Source of the DNA: a virus
DNA length: 57,411 nucleotides
IMG/VR virus record: IMGVR_UViG_3300027844_000349
Location: 1-57,411 of that record
Direction: 5' to 3' (one strand)
Shown here in pieces: positions 30,537 through 39,499 of the stretch. Within the stretch, counting starts at the first letter, position 1; the number at the start of each line of letters is the position of its first letter. The translations under genes were made by a program, and so were the position numbers. The notes beneath the pieces are model-generated. The model saw nothing but the letters and a program-made list of their open reading frames with translations. It had not been told where the DNA came from and made no database searches.

Positions 30537-32177
30537 CTATCCTCTATGTCCACAATATATACATAATTTATTTTCTGGAACCCAGAATGTCGAATTGCAC
30601 ATCGCATCTTGGCAGTCAGGGTTAGGGGCTTCTAAAGCCTCACTCGGAACTGCTGGTTGGAAGTTTAAGTCAGGCATTCCTCGTCCAGGCATCTTGTCTG
30701 GATCCTCTTCTTGTCCTTGTTCTATGGTGGTAAACCAATCCTGTACGTTCCCCAACATTTGAATCTTATAGATAGTAGTTTCATATGCAGCCGATAGAGC
30801 CATCGCAATAGAGAAGAAAGCATCTCCATGTCCTAGTGGAGTTTCAGGGGCTTTCAATTCATTGTTTACCGATAGTATCTGCTGCTTCTGCCGTTCATCT
30901 TTAATAAGATGTAGATTTCCTGAGTGTAGATATGTTTCAAATATCTGTGCCATAGTATTTTTACTTCTGGTTGAGAAGATCATAGGCTTCCAAATATTAT
31001 CTAACCCACGTTCTTCAAGCTCACCTCTTGTATTGTCTACGTATCCTTTATTTAAATCGAAATTCTCAGATACTTTATTTAAGTAATCAATTTGGTCAGA
31101 ATAGTTCCACCCATCTAAAAAGGAAGAATGGACTTGTTCTATTGTATCACCTCTGCGTCTAAAAATAACTAGATGAGATGGATGACGTTTCTTACCTACA
31201 TCAAATCCTGCAAAGAACTGGTCATCTTCCTCACAGGGAAACGGGATAGTAGCATCACAATTAATTAATGTACTAGATTCACACTTCTCAAGGTCTTCTG
31301 CTTCAAAATAAGATTCTGTCGAGAAGTGAGGAATCAACATAAACTCTGAAGCAAAGGACTTAGGACGAGCTTTCTGCTGTTCTAATAGCCATTCTTCATT
31401 ATAGAGTTCAGGCATCAATACTCTACGTCCAGGGACAGGATCTAAAGCTGGGAGTACCCTAGATTTAAAACGGCTGTCCTCCTGAAGTTTACTAAGGATA
31501 TCTCCAGGCATCATTGGTGTACCCAACACAATGACTGGTACTCCCTTCAAAGGAATAAACAGTGATTCCGTCATAAAGTGGTCTTCTACTTTAGTTATCT
31601 GTCCCATGTTCAAAGGGTTCTCAGGGTCACGCAGAATATCATCCGCAATCAAGGCACCATTAACATGCATACCCCTCTTAAATGAAAAAAGACCGCCGTG
31701 CATTATATCGGCAGGCTTATCATTAATTGAATATCTAAAGGAGTAATCTGCTTTAGGGGATTTATTATTCATCCATGACATAAGAATAGGATTTCTCTTT
31801 ACAGTTTTATTAATTTCTGCTATATGATACTGAGCCATACCATCACTATAAGATAGATATAATACCGAACAGTCTCGTGGGGCAGTCAACAATCTCCAAA
31901 CACTAAAGGCATGGCCTAGAACTGTACTCTTAAAATGGAAACGTGGGAGTACAGCCACGTAATTTAATCCCGTTTCTAAGCACTCTTCTATATCATCTGC
32001 CACTAGTTGTACATGCCAAGCTTTAAAGTACTCAGGGTTATCGTAACTTTGACTCCATATATTTATTAGGAATTCTTTAAATGTGCCAACCTTATATTTT
32101 TTATCAGACAACAGCCCGTCCGCTAGGCGCGATAAGGCACTATCGTAAGAAACGTCATTACTATCTTTACTAGGCAT
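30537..32177 (-). CDS. terL: Terminase large subunit with C-terminal zinc knuckle
   Basis: A 546-residue packaging motor. The ATPase has an unusual Walker A-like PRFHFKST (78-85) and Walker B ALIADD (175-180). The nuclease aspartates are Asp326 (FAGFDVGKK), Asp381 (YVDNTRG) and Asp452 (GHGDAFFS). The last 26 residues hold C522-x4-C527-x11-C539-x2-C542, a probable zinc knuckle not normally part of TerL. Small terminase precedes it by one nucleotide. Confidence 0.88.
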   Translation of the reverse strand: MPSKDSNDVSYDSALSRLADGLLSDKKYKVGTFKEFLINIWSQSYDNPEYFKAWHVQLVADDIEECLETGLNYVAVLPRFHFKSTVLGHAFSVWRLLTAPRDCSVLYLSYSDGMAQYHIAEINKTVKRNPILMSWMNNKSPKADYSFRYSINDKPADIMHGGLFSFKRGMHVNGALIADDILRDPENPLNMGQITKVEDHFMTESLFIPLKGVPVIVLGTPMMPGDILSKLQEDSRFKSRVLPALDPVPGRRVLMPELYNEEWLLEQQKARPKSFASEFMLIPHFSTESYFEAEDLEKCESSTLINCDATIPFPCEEDDQFFAGFDVGKKRHPSHLVIFRRRGDTIEQVHSSFLDGWNYSDQIDYLNKVSENFDLNKGYVDNTRGELEERGLDNIWKPMIFSTRSKNTMAQIFETYLHSGNLHLIKDERQKQQILSVNNELKAPETPLGHGDAFFSIAMALSAAYETTIYKIQMLGNVQDWFTTIEQGQEEDPDKMPGRGMPDLNFQPAVPSEALEAPNPDCQDAMCNSTFWVPENKLCIYCGHRG

Positions 32178-32178
32178 G

Positions 32179-32670
32179 TTACTCCTGAGCCACCAATGAT
32201 TTTAATTTAGTAGCTATACGTTGGATAACTACTTGGTCAGATACTTCTTCAACTAATATATTTAGTACGGACTGAACAAACTGTAGGTTTATCATTCCTT
32301 CCATAACTTTACGCTCACCTTGAATACTCAGGTCTAAAACTTTAGCTGCATCAAAAGCCCTATCAAATTGAAGTACTCCCAATGCCGCCCCTGCTTTATG
32401 CCTCATACCCTCATATTCAGTAAGATGCTCTGTTTGAACTCTAGCAAATCTCTGGCCCTCAGATTCTTTTATCCTCTCCATAGCCTCAGTTCTAGCTAAG
32501 TTCTTTTGTTCATTCCAATTATACTGCTTTGCCCATACATATAATGTAGGAACTTTCACATCAGAAGAAAATTCCACATTAATCTGGTCAACAATTTTTG
32601 GGCCTGATATGCCCTCTACCCACAGCTCCATAGCCCTGAGTTTAATTTCTTGGTCATATACTTTTGGCAT
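32179..32670 (-). CDS. terS: Terminase small subunit
   Basis: A 163-residue protein with an N-terminal helix-turn-helix (KLRAMELWVEGISGPKIVDQI, about residues 9-30, read with the next helix) and a helical oligomerisation part, directly upstream of terL. It should recognise the packaging start on the phage DNA. Identification rests on position and the HTH. Confidence 0.75.
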   Translation of the reverse strand: MPKVYDQEIKLRAMELWVEGISGPKIVDQINVEFSSDVKVPTLYVWAKQYNWNEQKNLARTEAMERIKESEGQRFARVQTEHLTEYEGMRHKAGAALGVLQFDRAFDAAKVLDLSIQGERKVMEGMINLQFVQSVLNILVEEVSDQVVIQRIATKLKSLVAQE

Positions 32671-33113
32671 TATATATATGACTCAAAGCCTTGGTCAATC
32701 TTTGAATTCTGAGATTCAAGGCTACCTCCAAAGGGAGTACCATCTGATTGAAGCAGCTTAGAAAAATCTACATGACCAGTCTTGCCATTCTTAGCACTAG
32801 TAAAGCAAGTAGGGAACACCCGCTTCTGACTACCAATCTTATAGGTATTGCTCATAATTGCTATCTCTGTCCTTGAACACACATTAGTAAAGCTGGGGTC
32901 ACCCAGAGGTACGTAATTTTTATTGGCTAGGATAGAACCCTTTGTTTTACTTAAACCTTTAATATGGACATTCCAAAAACATTCTTCATAATCACAATAT
33001 ACTATCTTAGCATATTGCTCTCTAAATTCATCTTCAGTTAGTTCCTCAGGAAGTACATCTTCACTAGGTCGCTGGGGTTGTTCCTTACTATTAAAGTAAA
33101 ATGTTAAACTCAT
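32670..33113 (-). CDS. Hypothetical protein between RuvC-like and terminase
   Basis: A 147-residue protein, beta-rich, with scattered cysteines (VYCDYEECFWNV; TNVCSRTE; FPTCFTS). The context AKIVYCDYEECFWN...SILANKNYVPLG suggests a ligand- or zinc-binding domain; no family recognised. Overlaps the RuvC-like gene by 23 nt. Confidence 0.65.
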   Translation of the reverse strand: MSLTFYFNSKEQPQRPSEDVLPEELTEDEFREQYAKIVYCDYEECFWNVHIKGLSKTKGSILANKNYVPLGDPSFTNVCSRTEIAIMSNTYKIGSQKRVFPTCFTSAKNGKTGHVDFSKLLQSDGTPFGGSLESQNSKIDQGFESYI

Positions 33114-33573
33114 CTTTATCCTCCATCTTTCTATATAGAGCTACACATGCTGCATCACAATAATCTTGCTCTTTGCTATTAATGTTTGCCCATTTTTCTA
33201 TTGCAAATTGTTTAATGAAAGCCTTATCAGCTTTACCTGCTTGTAGTACCCAACGTTTCCATACTTTATTATCGACAGGCATACAAGAATATCCATTACG
33301 ATAACAAATATACTTTGCCCCTGCTACTACCGCAGCAAGAGCAACCGTTGTTTTAGGGTTCTGGATATAGATAGCCGCTTCTACAGCAACTAGCAAATCA
33401 CCTATATCTATTTTACTCAATTTCTCCTCAAATCCTTCTAATATTTCATAGAACCTATCTTCATAATTTGAGGCTAGACTAAACCATTTAAATTGCTCAA
33501 TGATATTTTCCTCCTCATCAAGGAGAACACCATGAATAGCTTTAGTTGAACAGTCTAATCCTAGATAGTACAT
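33091..33573 (-). CDS. RuvC-like Holliday junction resolvase
   Basis: A 160-residue RNase H-fold nuclease. Acidic residues fit RuvC: Asp7 (YLGLDCST), Glu65 (VAVEAAIYI), and Asp137 with Asp140 (QDYCDAACVAL). The segment NPKTTVALAAVVAGAKY is also typical. It resolves branched DNA before packaging, matching its place just ahead of the terminase. Confidence 0.85.
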   Translation of the reverse strand: MYYLGLDCSTKAIHGVLLDEEENIIEQFKWFSLASNYEDRFYEILEGFEEKLSKIDIGDLLVAVEAAIYIQNPKTTVALAAVVAGAKYICYRNGYSCMPVDNKVWKRWVLQAGKADKAFIKQFAIEKWANINSKEQDYCDAACVALYRKMEDKDEFNILL

Positions 33574-33577
33574 TATA

Positions 33578-34420
33578 TCACACTTTCCTACTAGAAGTTG
33601 TATACTCTAGATTTTCATCTAAACCTGTAAGTGCAGATTCATAGTCATCAAATAGAGCAGGGTATTTAGTTTTTAAGATGCCTGCGATTTTATTAAATAC
33701 TAAGCGTATTTCCTCTTCAGCATGTTCATCAGTTCTCATTTCAATTATATGTCGTGCAGCTCTGATATTACATGACCACCCAATGTTAGTTGCTAGACCA
33801 ATGGGGGCTACTCGTCTAGCAGCAGATGTATAATATTTCTTTTTGCTGAACGGGAGGTCATCAAAAGGTATGCCCTCAATGACCTCAGCACGTTCTATAA
33901 GCCGTGCGTATTGGAGTTCTAGGTATTCCCACGTTTCTTCAAATATATCCGTAGAATTCTCATCTCCTGCATATGCTTGTGGTATCCAGAGGCCCATATC
34001 TTCCAGCCTTAGAAACCGCAAACTCTCCTGTGATATAGCAGTGCCAGCCCTGTGCCGTACTAGTTCATGGGTAACTACCCGACTAGTATCACAGATCATA
34101 AAAGACACCCACCCATGTTCCAATACTGAACCATGACCTATGTTAATTATATTCTTAAGGTATGAGGAGTTATCTCCACGTACTTTAGTAAGATTAGGAT
34201 TTAACTCTGTCCCGAAAGACTTATAACATCCTCTGCCCATGACTTCAATCACTTCCCTCAAGTCACCTGGGCCTTGCCCATTACGTCCCTCATTACCATC
34301 CCGATTACCCTTCTTAGAAGTCCATCCTTGTGCACCAATATGGTCTAGATAGCTGTGAAGGGCAGCATCATTCACAGTATTCTCAGCTATCATAAATACT
34401 TGCGGTTCTACTCTATGCAT
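33578..34420 (-). CDS. thyX: Flavin-dependent thymidylate synthase
   Basis: A 280-residue ThyX, making dTMP from dUMP with FAD and NADPH. The signature RHRAGTAISQESLRF (residues 122-136) and the preceding GHGSVLEHGWVSFM are clear. Length normal with a slightly long N-terminus. AGGAGAGAGACT before ATG. It complements the class II reductase, so the phage supplies its own dNTP steps. Confidence 0.93.
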   Translation of the reverse strand: MHRVEPQVFMIAENTVNDAALHSYLDHIGAQGWTSKKGNRDGNEGRNGQGPGDLREVIEVMGRGCYKSFGTELNPNLTKVRGDNSSYLKNIINIGHGSVLEHGWVSFMICDTSRVVTHELVRHRAGTAISQESLRFLRLEDMGLWIPQAYAGDENSTDIFEETWEYLELQYARLIERAEVIEGIPFDDLPFSKKKYYTSAARRVAPIGLATNIGWSCNIRAARHIIEMRTDEHAEEEIRLVFNKIAGILKTKYPALFDDYESALTGLDENLEYTTSSRKV

Positions 34421-34913
34421 AGTCTCTCTCCTTATAAGTACGTAAGGCTACAATTCTGGATACCGTTTGAAAGCCTGACGAATAAGCTTTAAGAAGACCC
34501 TCAATTCTAGTATGAATAGTTTCATACTCAATCACAGTCTTTCTCATCTCTCTCAGTTCATCATACGCTCCAAAAGCAGCACCCCTAACTTCTTCTCTCG
34601 TAAGTTTTTTCTTACCAATTATCTCCCGTTCCTCAGCCAGCTTAAAAATTGCTGAGGAATATGCCTCATCAAAAGCCGCTTCATATGCATTCTTCTTAGA
34701 AGAAACATCAGACAGTTCACGCTCTAGGTGGGCTTTATACCCACCATACACTGTAAGGAAAAGCTCAAGTTTCTTAGTATCTGCATTCATTAGAGTAGAG
34801 AAATCAAGTTCTTCCCTCTCCCCCAAGTCAATCCGCATTGCCGGTACATTTACTTCTTCTACATATTGATTAGCTTTTCTAACCGCTGATTGTGGAGTCC
34901 ATCTTTTTTCCAT
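34413..34913 (-). CDS. Helical protein of the recombination module
   Basis: A 166-residue helical, charged protein starting MEKRWTPQS behind GAGGTG. Long helices with Glu/Lys repeats (ELSDVSSKKNAYEAAFDEAY). Lies between the Cas4-like nuclease and ThyX and overlaps both. It might be a partner or loader of the recombination proteins; no motif. Confidence 0.6.
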   Translation of the reverse strand: MEKRWTPQSAVRKANQYVEEVNVPAMRIDLGEREELDFSTLMNADTKKLELFLTVYGGYKAHLERELSDVSSKKNAYEAAFDEAYSSAIFKLAEEREIIGKKKLTREEVRGAAFGAYDELREMRKTVIEYETIHTRIEGLLKAYSSGFQTVSRIVALRTYKERDYA

Positions 34914-35619
34914 TCGGCACCTCTTTACATCTACAATATTTCTCGCCAGTACACACAATAGGAATGGAAGTCATCTTCATAATATTAAGACACTTGTCCA
35001 CTAATTGTTTCCAGACCTCCTCACTTTTTACTACACTAAAACACTTTACTTGCTGGTCATTTTTATTTTCGTATAGAACTATCCCATGTTCTATATTCAT
35101 AATATTTAAATAGATTTGTAGCTGCAAGTAGTGGTCACTCTTGGGGTCAGTAATCAACGCCTTAAATCCTTTATCATTGATAGATTTTAATTCAACAATA
35201 GTTTTACCATAAACTTCATGTTGTATCATATAATCATATCTACCTGAAATAGGGGGGCTATCAAATTTAGTTGGTTTCTCTTCATCTATATAAATTCCCA
35301 ACTCTTGAAAGTATTTAGTGAATCTTAATCCTAAGTAGTCACCACAATCAAATATCCTTCTAACATTTGCAGCTATAGGACTAGAGGGCATAAGCCCATT
35401 AAAAGCTAAATACACATATCGTTCACAAGGACTACTAACAATGGAAGGATAGAATGTACCGCCTCTACTAGGATAGGGTTGTTTTATTAAGCCATCGTTT
35501 ATAAATTTAATTAGCCAAGCATCTTGATTAATTGCTACGGGGTTTGCGGGTTTAGTAGTTCGTCGCTTTCTAGACTTTGGAGTAGGTACTCCTCTTCCAA
35601 TTTGTTTAATGCCTGCCAT
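34879..35619 (-). CDS. Cas4/AddB-like PD-(D/E)XK exonuclease with Fe-S cysteines
   Basis: A 246-residue nuclease. Core: Asp129 (SGRYDYM), Glu143-x-Lys145 (VELKS) and Gln166 (LQLQIYL). One cysteine at 65 (SSPCER) and three near the end (Cys223, Cys229, Cys231) match the iron-sulfur arrangement of Cas4 and AddB nucleases. In phages such enzymes act with RecA-like proteins in recombination; no CRISPR system is nearby. Confidence 0.82.
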   Translation of the reverse strand: MAGIKQIGRGVPTPKSRKRRTTKPANPVAINQDAWLIKFINDGLIKQPYPSRGGTFYPSIVSSPCERYVYLAFNGLMPSSPIAANVRRIFDCGDYLGLRFTKYFQELGIYIDEEKPTKFDSPPISGRYDYMIQHEVYGKTIVELKSINDKGFKALITDPKSDHYLQLQIYLNIMNIEHGIVLYENKNDQQVKCFSVVKSEEVWKQLVDKCLNIMKMTSIPIVCTGEKYCRCKEVPNGKKMDSTISG

Positions 35620-35888
35620 AATGTATCAGTCACCCCTGTCTTAGAATTTTCTTTGATATGCAGAATATTTTTAACTCCATATATACGCATTAAATCTGCA
35701 TCTCTTTTTATATCTCGTTTCTTGAGATGTCCATATACACCATCTGCTTCAATTATCATTCCTAGCTCAGGAACAAAGAAATCCGCAATATAGTTACTTA
35801 TAGGGACTTGGGTATCATAGCGGAGTCCTAAGTCAGATAGGACTTCCGCTATCGTGTTCTCTTGTTTAGTATAATCCCTAGGTAACAT
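35535..35888 (-). CDS. Vsr/DUF559-like small endonuclease
   Basis: A 117-residue protein with the Vsr-type core: NYIADFFVPELGMIIEADG (Asp-x16-Glu-x-Asp range) and RDADLMRIYGV. Such enzymes nick DNA at mismatches or branched sites. It overlaps the Cas4-like gene by 85 nt in another frame and the RecA-like gene by 11 nt. Confidence 0.7.
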   Translation of the reverse strand: MLPRDYTKQENTIAEVLSDLGLRYDTQVPISNYIADFFVPELGMIIEADGVYGHLKKRDIKRDADLMRIYGVKNILHIKENSKTGVTDTLWQALNKLEEEYLLQSLESDELLNPQTP

Positions 35889-36819
35889 TAGCCTTCAACT
35901 CATCAAAACGAGATGGATTTTCTAAGAAAAAGTGTTTCAGGCCATTCATACCTTGCATCTTTTCCTCACCGTACATATACCAAGCTCCCCTTTGTTGTAT
36001 AAGATCTTGGGTAAGAGCTTCACGAATAAAGCTTTCTACTACATCAATCCCACCTTCAATCCTAAAGGGAATCTTAACACTGTTCCAGTGCTCTCCACCA
36101 ATCTTCGTCTTTCTCATTCTAATATCCATATCAAACCCTACCTTAATGCCCTTAGGTTCTTCAATCCATCCATCACGTTTAACCTGTAACAACGAATGAG
36201 CAAAGAATGTTTGGGCTAACCCACCTGGCATTGCATCAATAGATACAGGGCCAAGACTAGACCTAATCTGATTAATTAAGACCAAGGCTGAACCCTTCTT
36301 TAGGTGGGGAAGAATCTTAGGGAACGAGGAATTAACAAATCTGGCTTGCCACGCCATTGGATTATATCCAAAAGTCTCCTCATAGACTGCTGACGGAACT
36401 AGTCCTGCCATACTATCCAGCACAACTAAATCTACACCGTTGTCCATCATTTCCCTAACTGTTTCAAATGCCTCTTCTCCAGTAGTTGGTTGGCTAACCA
36501 GTACATTCTCAGTTTCCAAGCCACACTTTGCCATCCACTTGGAATCCCAAGACTGCTCTGTATCAACCCACCCTACAATGCCCCCGCCACTTTGAGCATT
36601 GACAGCTATTTGAGAAGCTAGAAAGCTTTTACCCACATTAGGAGGGCCATACAGGAGGGTAATACGTTTCTTAGCGATACCTCCGCCTGTAAGCTTATCT
36701 AGTGCAGGTATACCGAAAGGTATCTTATCGTATCCAAGCTCCTCACTATTACCCCGTTTCACATTAAGCTTCTTATTTCCTAGAAGTTCATCAATAACGT
36801 CTTTAGCAGTATCTTTCAT
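35878..36819 (-). CDS. RecA/UvsX-like recombinase
   Basis: A 313-residue strand-exchange ATPase. Walker A GPPNVGKS (58-65), the catalytic glutamate in DTEQS (Glu88), Walker B VVLDS (Asp135) and the DNA-binding L2 region after INQIRSS are all present. Slightly shorter than bacterial RecA, with a short N-terminus. It works with the flanking nucleases and resolvase. Confidence 0.9.
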   Translation of the reverse strand: MKDTAKDVIDELLGNKKLNVKRGNSEELGYDKIPFGIPALDKLTGGGIAKKRITLLYGPPNVGKSFLASQIAVNAQSGGGIVGWVDTEQSWDSKWMAKCGLETENVLVSQPTTGEEAFETVREMMDNGVDLVVLDSMAGLVPSAVYEETFGYNPMAWQARFVNSSFPKILPHLKKGSALVLINQIRSSLGPVSIDAMPGGLAQTFFAHSLLQVKRDGWIEEPKGIKVGFDMDIRMRKTKIGGEHWNSVKIPFRIEGGIDVVESFIREALTQDLIQQRGAWYMYGEEKMQGMNGLKHFFLENPSRFDELKANVT

Positions 36820-37031
36820 TATTTATCTAACACCCCTTCAATTTGTTTATCAACTCTACCTTTAACAACATCCCATATCTGATCAGCCACCATACCAGCT
36901 TCATCAATCTGCTGGCTTATAGGTAGGGTTGTATCTATCTGGTCTATATTGAGGTCTACACGACCATACTGATTCGTTGACAGGTCACCTACTCTAAAGG
37001 TAAACCCTAGATGTACACTTACTTTAGCCAT
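36819..37031 (-). CDS. Hypothetical small protein
   Basis: A 70-residue protein with strands first (VSVHLGFTFRVGD) and a C-terminal helix. Starts behind AGAGGAGG and stops on the RecA-like start. Occurs between polymerase and recombinase; function unknown. Confidence 0.65.
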   Translation of the reverse strand: MAKVSVHLGFTFRVGDLSTNQYGRVDLNIDQIDTTLPISQQIDEAGMVADQIWDVVKGRVDKQIEGVLDK

Positions 37032-37043
37032 TCTGTACCTCCT

Positions 37044-39032
37044 CTAATTCCAATCTATGTATTCTTCTATTATATCACATTTCTTATTTGGTAAATCCCA
37101 CTTAGACCAATCAATTTTAGTAGCCCAGGAACCTTGGCATACTTCCATATCAACTTTAAGTGGTATATCTAAACTGTTTGCTTCTAGTATGAGTTGTATT
37201 TGCGGTGGTAATTCTCGTATTTCCTCATCATGAATTTCACAAATGATTTCGTCATGCACTTGCAACAAGATGTTGCTCTTTTTATCTTTAAGATACTCGT
37301 GTACATATATCATCCTCTCATTTAAAATATCAGCACTAGTACCCTGTACTAGATAGTTAACACCTTTATACCCAAGTGTATTAGCAATTTTATATATGCG
37401 ACCATACCGATTCTTTATCCATCCCCGTTGTTCAACAGTAGCAATAACTCTATTAATAAAAGAGCGGGAACCGTGGATATTCTTAAAATATTGTTGCTTA
37501 TAAACTTTAGCCTGCTCCGTTGTGGTACTAAGTTGTTGAGCTAGCCTTTTATTCCCCAATCCATATAGAATACCAAACGTAATATTCTTTGCCATTTGCC
37601 TATAAAATTTAAACTCGTCATGGTCTTCTGTAATACCAAAGGCTATCTTAGCTGATTCACTATGGAAATCTACATCATCTCTAGTTAACAATTCATCCAT
37701 CTCAGTGTTATGAAGATAGCTCAGAAAGACACGTACTTCCATTTGAGAGTAATCAAAGCTGACTAGGGTATACCCAGGTCTAGGTATAAATAACCTTCGT
37801 ACTGCTACTTGGTCTACATTAGATTCGTCAAAAGATTCATCCCCGACAAAGCCCCATGTATCTAAAACACGATTACTAAGTGTAATATCAGATAGTTCCC
37901 CCTTAGACTTGGACGCTACAATAGCAGTTATCCTACCCCTAACAATTTCCCTCTCTTCATCCGTTAAAGACCTATCACTAAGTTTAAAGTGGGTACGAGG
38001 AATGTTCTGAAGATTGGGTTCTCTAGACGAGAGCCTTCCTGTCAATGTTCCCCAATTGCAGAATGAGGTGTGGAGACTATCAGTCTCTATATATGGATTA
38101 ATATATGTAGACTGGAGTTTCTCAAGAGAACGATGTTGACGGACTAATCCTGCCAACTCATTATCTATTTGAACTAGTGCAACTTCACTCCACGATTCCT
38201 TATCCTTAGGAGTTTTAACGGGTGATGAAATACCCATCTCCGTAAATATTTCTCCCAACTGTTGAGTGCTACTAATATTAAATTCATGCCCAACCAGGCT
38301 ATAGATATTCTGAACCACTTCAGCTTTACGTTTAGCCAGTTTCTGTGAAACATCTTGTGCATAGTCACTATCAACAATTACTCCCCTTCGTTCCATTTCA
38401 AAGAGAACCTTAGTCAACTCACATTGAGTATTAAAAACACCCTCTTGGTCAGTCTGCTTAATCTGTTCTAGCCTGTCTAAGTATAGCTTTTGGGTATACC
38501 ATACATCTTTCTTACAGTATTCACCTAGGATATCAGGATGGGCCATAGAAAAATCTTTATTCCATTTGTGTTCACGTAAATACTTTTTAGTATCTATGTC
38601 ATAACTAGCCGCTTCTTCCCCATAGGTACGCTTAATAGTATCAGTTAGTCCTAAATCTCTAACTTCGGTATGTTCTGTTAAACGCACCATAACTAAGACA
38701 TCAACCAATCGTTGACGGTCTATAATTAACCCCTCATTAGCTAAGAAGTGGAGGTCAAACTTAATATTATATCCAATCAAAGTCGAAGGAATGGAATTAA
38801 GCCATCCTATTACTTCTTGACGAGCCTCTTCTGTTAGATTTTCTCCTTGTTGATGCCGAAAGGGGAAGTAATAATTAAACGATGATTCCCCATCATAGGA
38901 ACATATCCCTAATCCACACACTTGATTAAAGCCATAGGGATTTAACCCGTTTGTTTCAACATCAATGACCCACGTATTAGACGATTCCAACCCTATTTGA
39001 GCTGTCTTATAATTAGCATTAGTAAATATCAT
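37044..39032 (-). CDS. polA: DNA polymerase family A with 3'-5' exonuclease
   Basis: A 662-residue polymerase starting MIFTNANYK at the ATGA overlap with the upstream gene. Exonuclease: Asp24 and Glu26 (IDVETNG), Asp93 (GYNIKFD), Tyr172/Asp176. Polymerase: motif A FDYSQMEVRVF (about 424), motif B RQMAKNITFGILYG (about 480) and motif C VHDEI (about 592). No 5' nuclease domain. The residue matching E. coli Phe762 is Phe, linked in environmental surveys to virulent phages. Confidence 0.94.
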   Translation of the reverse strand: MIFTNANYKTAQIGLESSNTWVIDVETNGLNPYGFNQVCGLGICSYDGESSFNYYFPFRHQQGENLTEEARQEVIGWLNSIPSTLIGYNIKFDLHFLANEGLIIDRQRLVDVLVMVRLTEHTEVRDLGLTDTIKRTYGEEAASYDIDTKKYLREHKWNKDFSMAHPDILGEYCKKDVWYTQKLYLDRLEQIKQTDQEGVFNTQCELTKVLFEMERRGVIVDSDYAQDVSQKLAKRKAEVVQNIYSLVGHEFNISSTQQLGEIFTEMGISSPVKTPKDKESWSEVALVQIDNELAGLVRQHRSLEKLQSTYINPYIETDSLHTSFCNWGTLTGRLSSREPNLQNIPRTHFKLSDRSLTDEEREIVRGRITAIVASKSKGELSDITLSNRVLDTWGFVGDESFDESNVDQVAVRRLFIPRPGYTLVSFDYSQMEVRVFLSYLHNTEMDELLTRDDVDFHSESAKIAFGITEDHDEFKFYRQMAKNITFGILYGLGNKRLAQQLSTTTEQAKVYKQQYFKNIHGSRSFINRVIATVEQRGWIKNRYGRIYKIANTLGYKGVNYLVQGTSADILNERMIYVHEYLKDKKSNILLQVHDEIICEIHDEEIRELPPQIQLILEANSLDIPLKVDMEVCQGSWATKIDWSKWDLPNKKCDIIEEYIDWN

Positions 39033-39277
39033 GCAGCCGCATTCCATTCCGGTGGGTCAAATTGTCCTGTTTCTGACATACGTTTCATTAAACTATTATA
39101 CGCCTCCGTTACAGATGTACCGATACCCGCCAGCCAAAGCTTATTTTTATTCGGTGCATTGATTTGCCACTGCTCTCCTGCTAAATCTCTTGTATCCCTA
39201 CCCAATTTAATGTCGAAATTTGAAAAGTTATAGTACAACGAATGTAAACAATCTAAATCATCTTTACTAAATATCAT
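39029..39277 (-). CDS. Hypothetical small protein
   Basis: An 82-residue protein; the C-terminal segment (GIGTSVTEAYNSLMKRMSETG) is helical. Stops within the polymerase start. No family recognised. Confidence 0.6.
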   Translation of the reverse strand: MIFSKDDLDCLHSLYYNFSNFDIKLGRDTRDLAGEQWQINAPNKNKLWLAGIGTSVTEAYNSLMKRMSETGQFDPPEWNAAA

Positions 39278-39286
39278 TCTCTCCCC

Positions 39287-39499
39287 CTACTTATCTACCA
39301 CAAAATGTCCCATCGGATGGGGCGGCTTTTCTTTCTCTCCTATCTTCCCCCACAATTTAAGGATACGTTCAGTAGCCCTTATTGTCTGTATATGGGATGG
39401 CCCTGTTTTTATAATATACCAATTTAATAACAAATCTATAACTTCTTCTAAAGTGGTGGGGGATTCGCCCCCACCACTTGGTTTATTAGAAGAGGTCAT
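39287..39499 (-). CDS. Hypothetical small protein
   Basis: A 70-residue protein with a helical centre (TLEEVIDLLLNWYIIKTG). Overlaps the end of the ssDNA-binding candidate gene by 14 nt. Function unknown. Confidence 0.6.
   Translation of the reverse strand: MTSSNKPSGGGESPTTLEEVIDLLLNWYIIKTGPSHIQTIRATERILKLWGKIGEKEKPPHPMGHFVVDK

Noticed and set aside
34879-35619. Possible CRISPR-Cas locus because of a Cas4-like gene
   Set aside because: No repeat-spacer array or other cas gene is present; phage Cas4-like nucleases are common without CRISPR.
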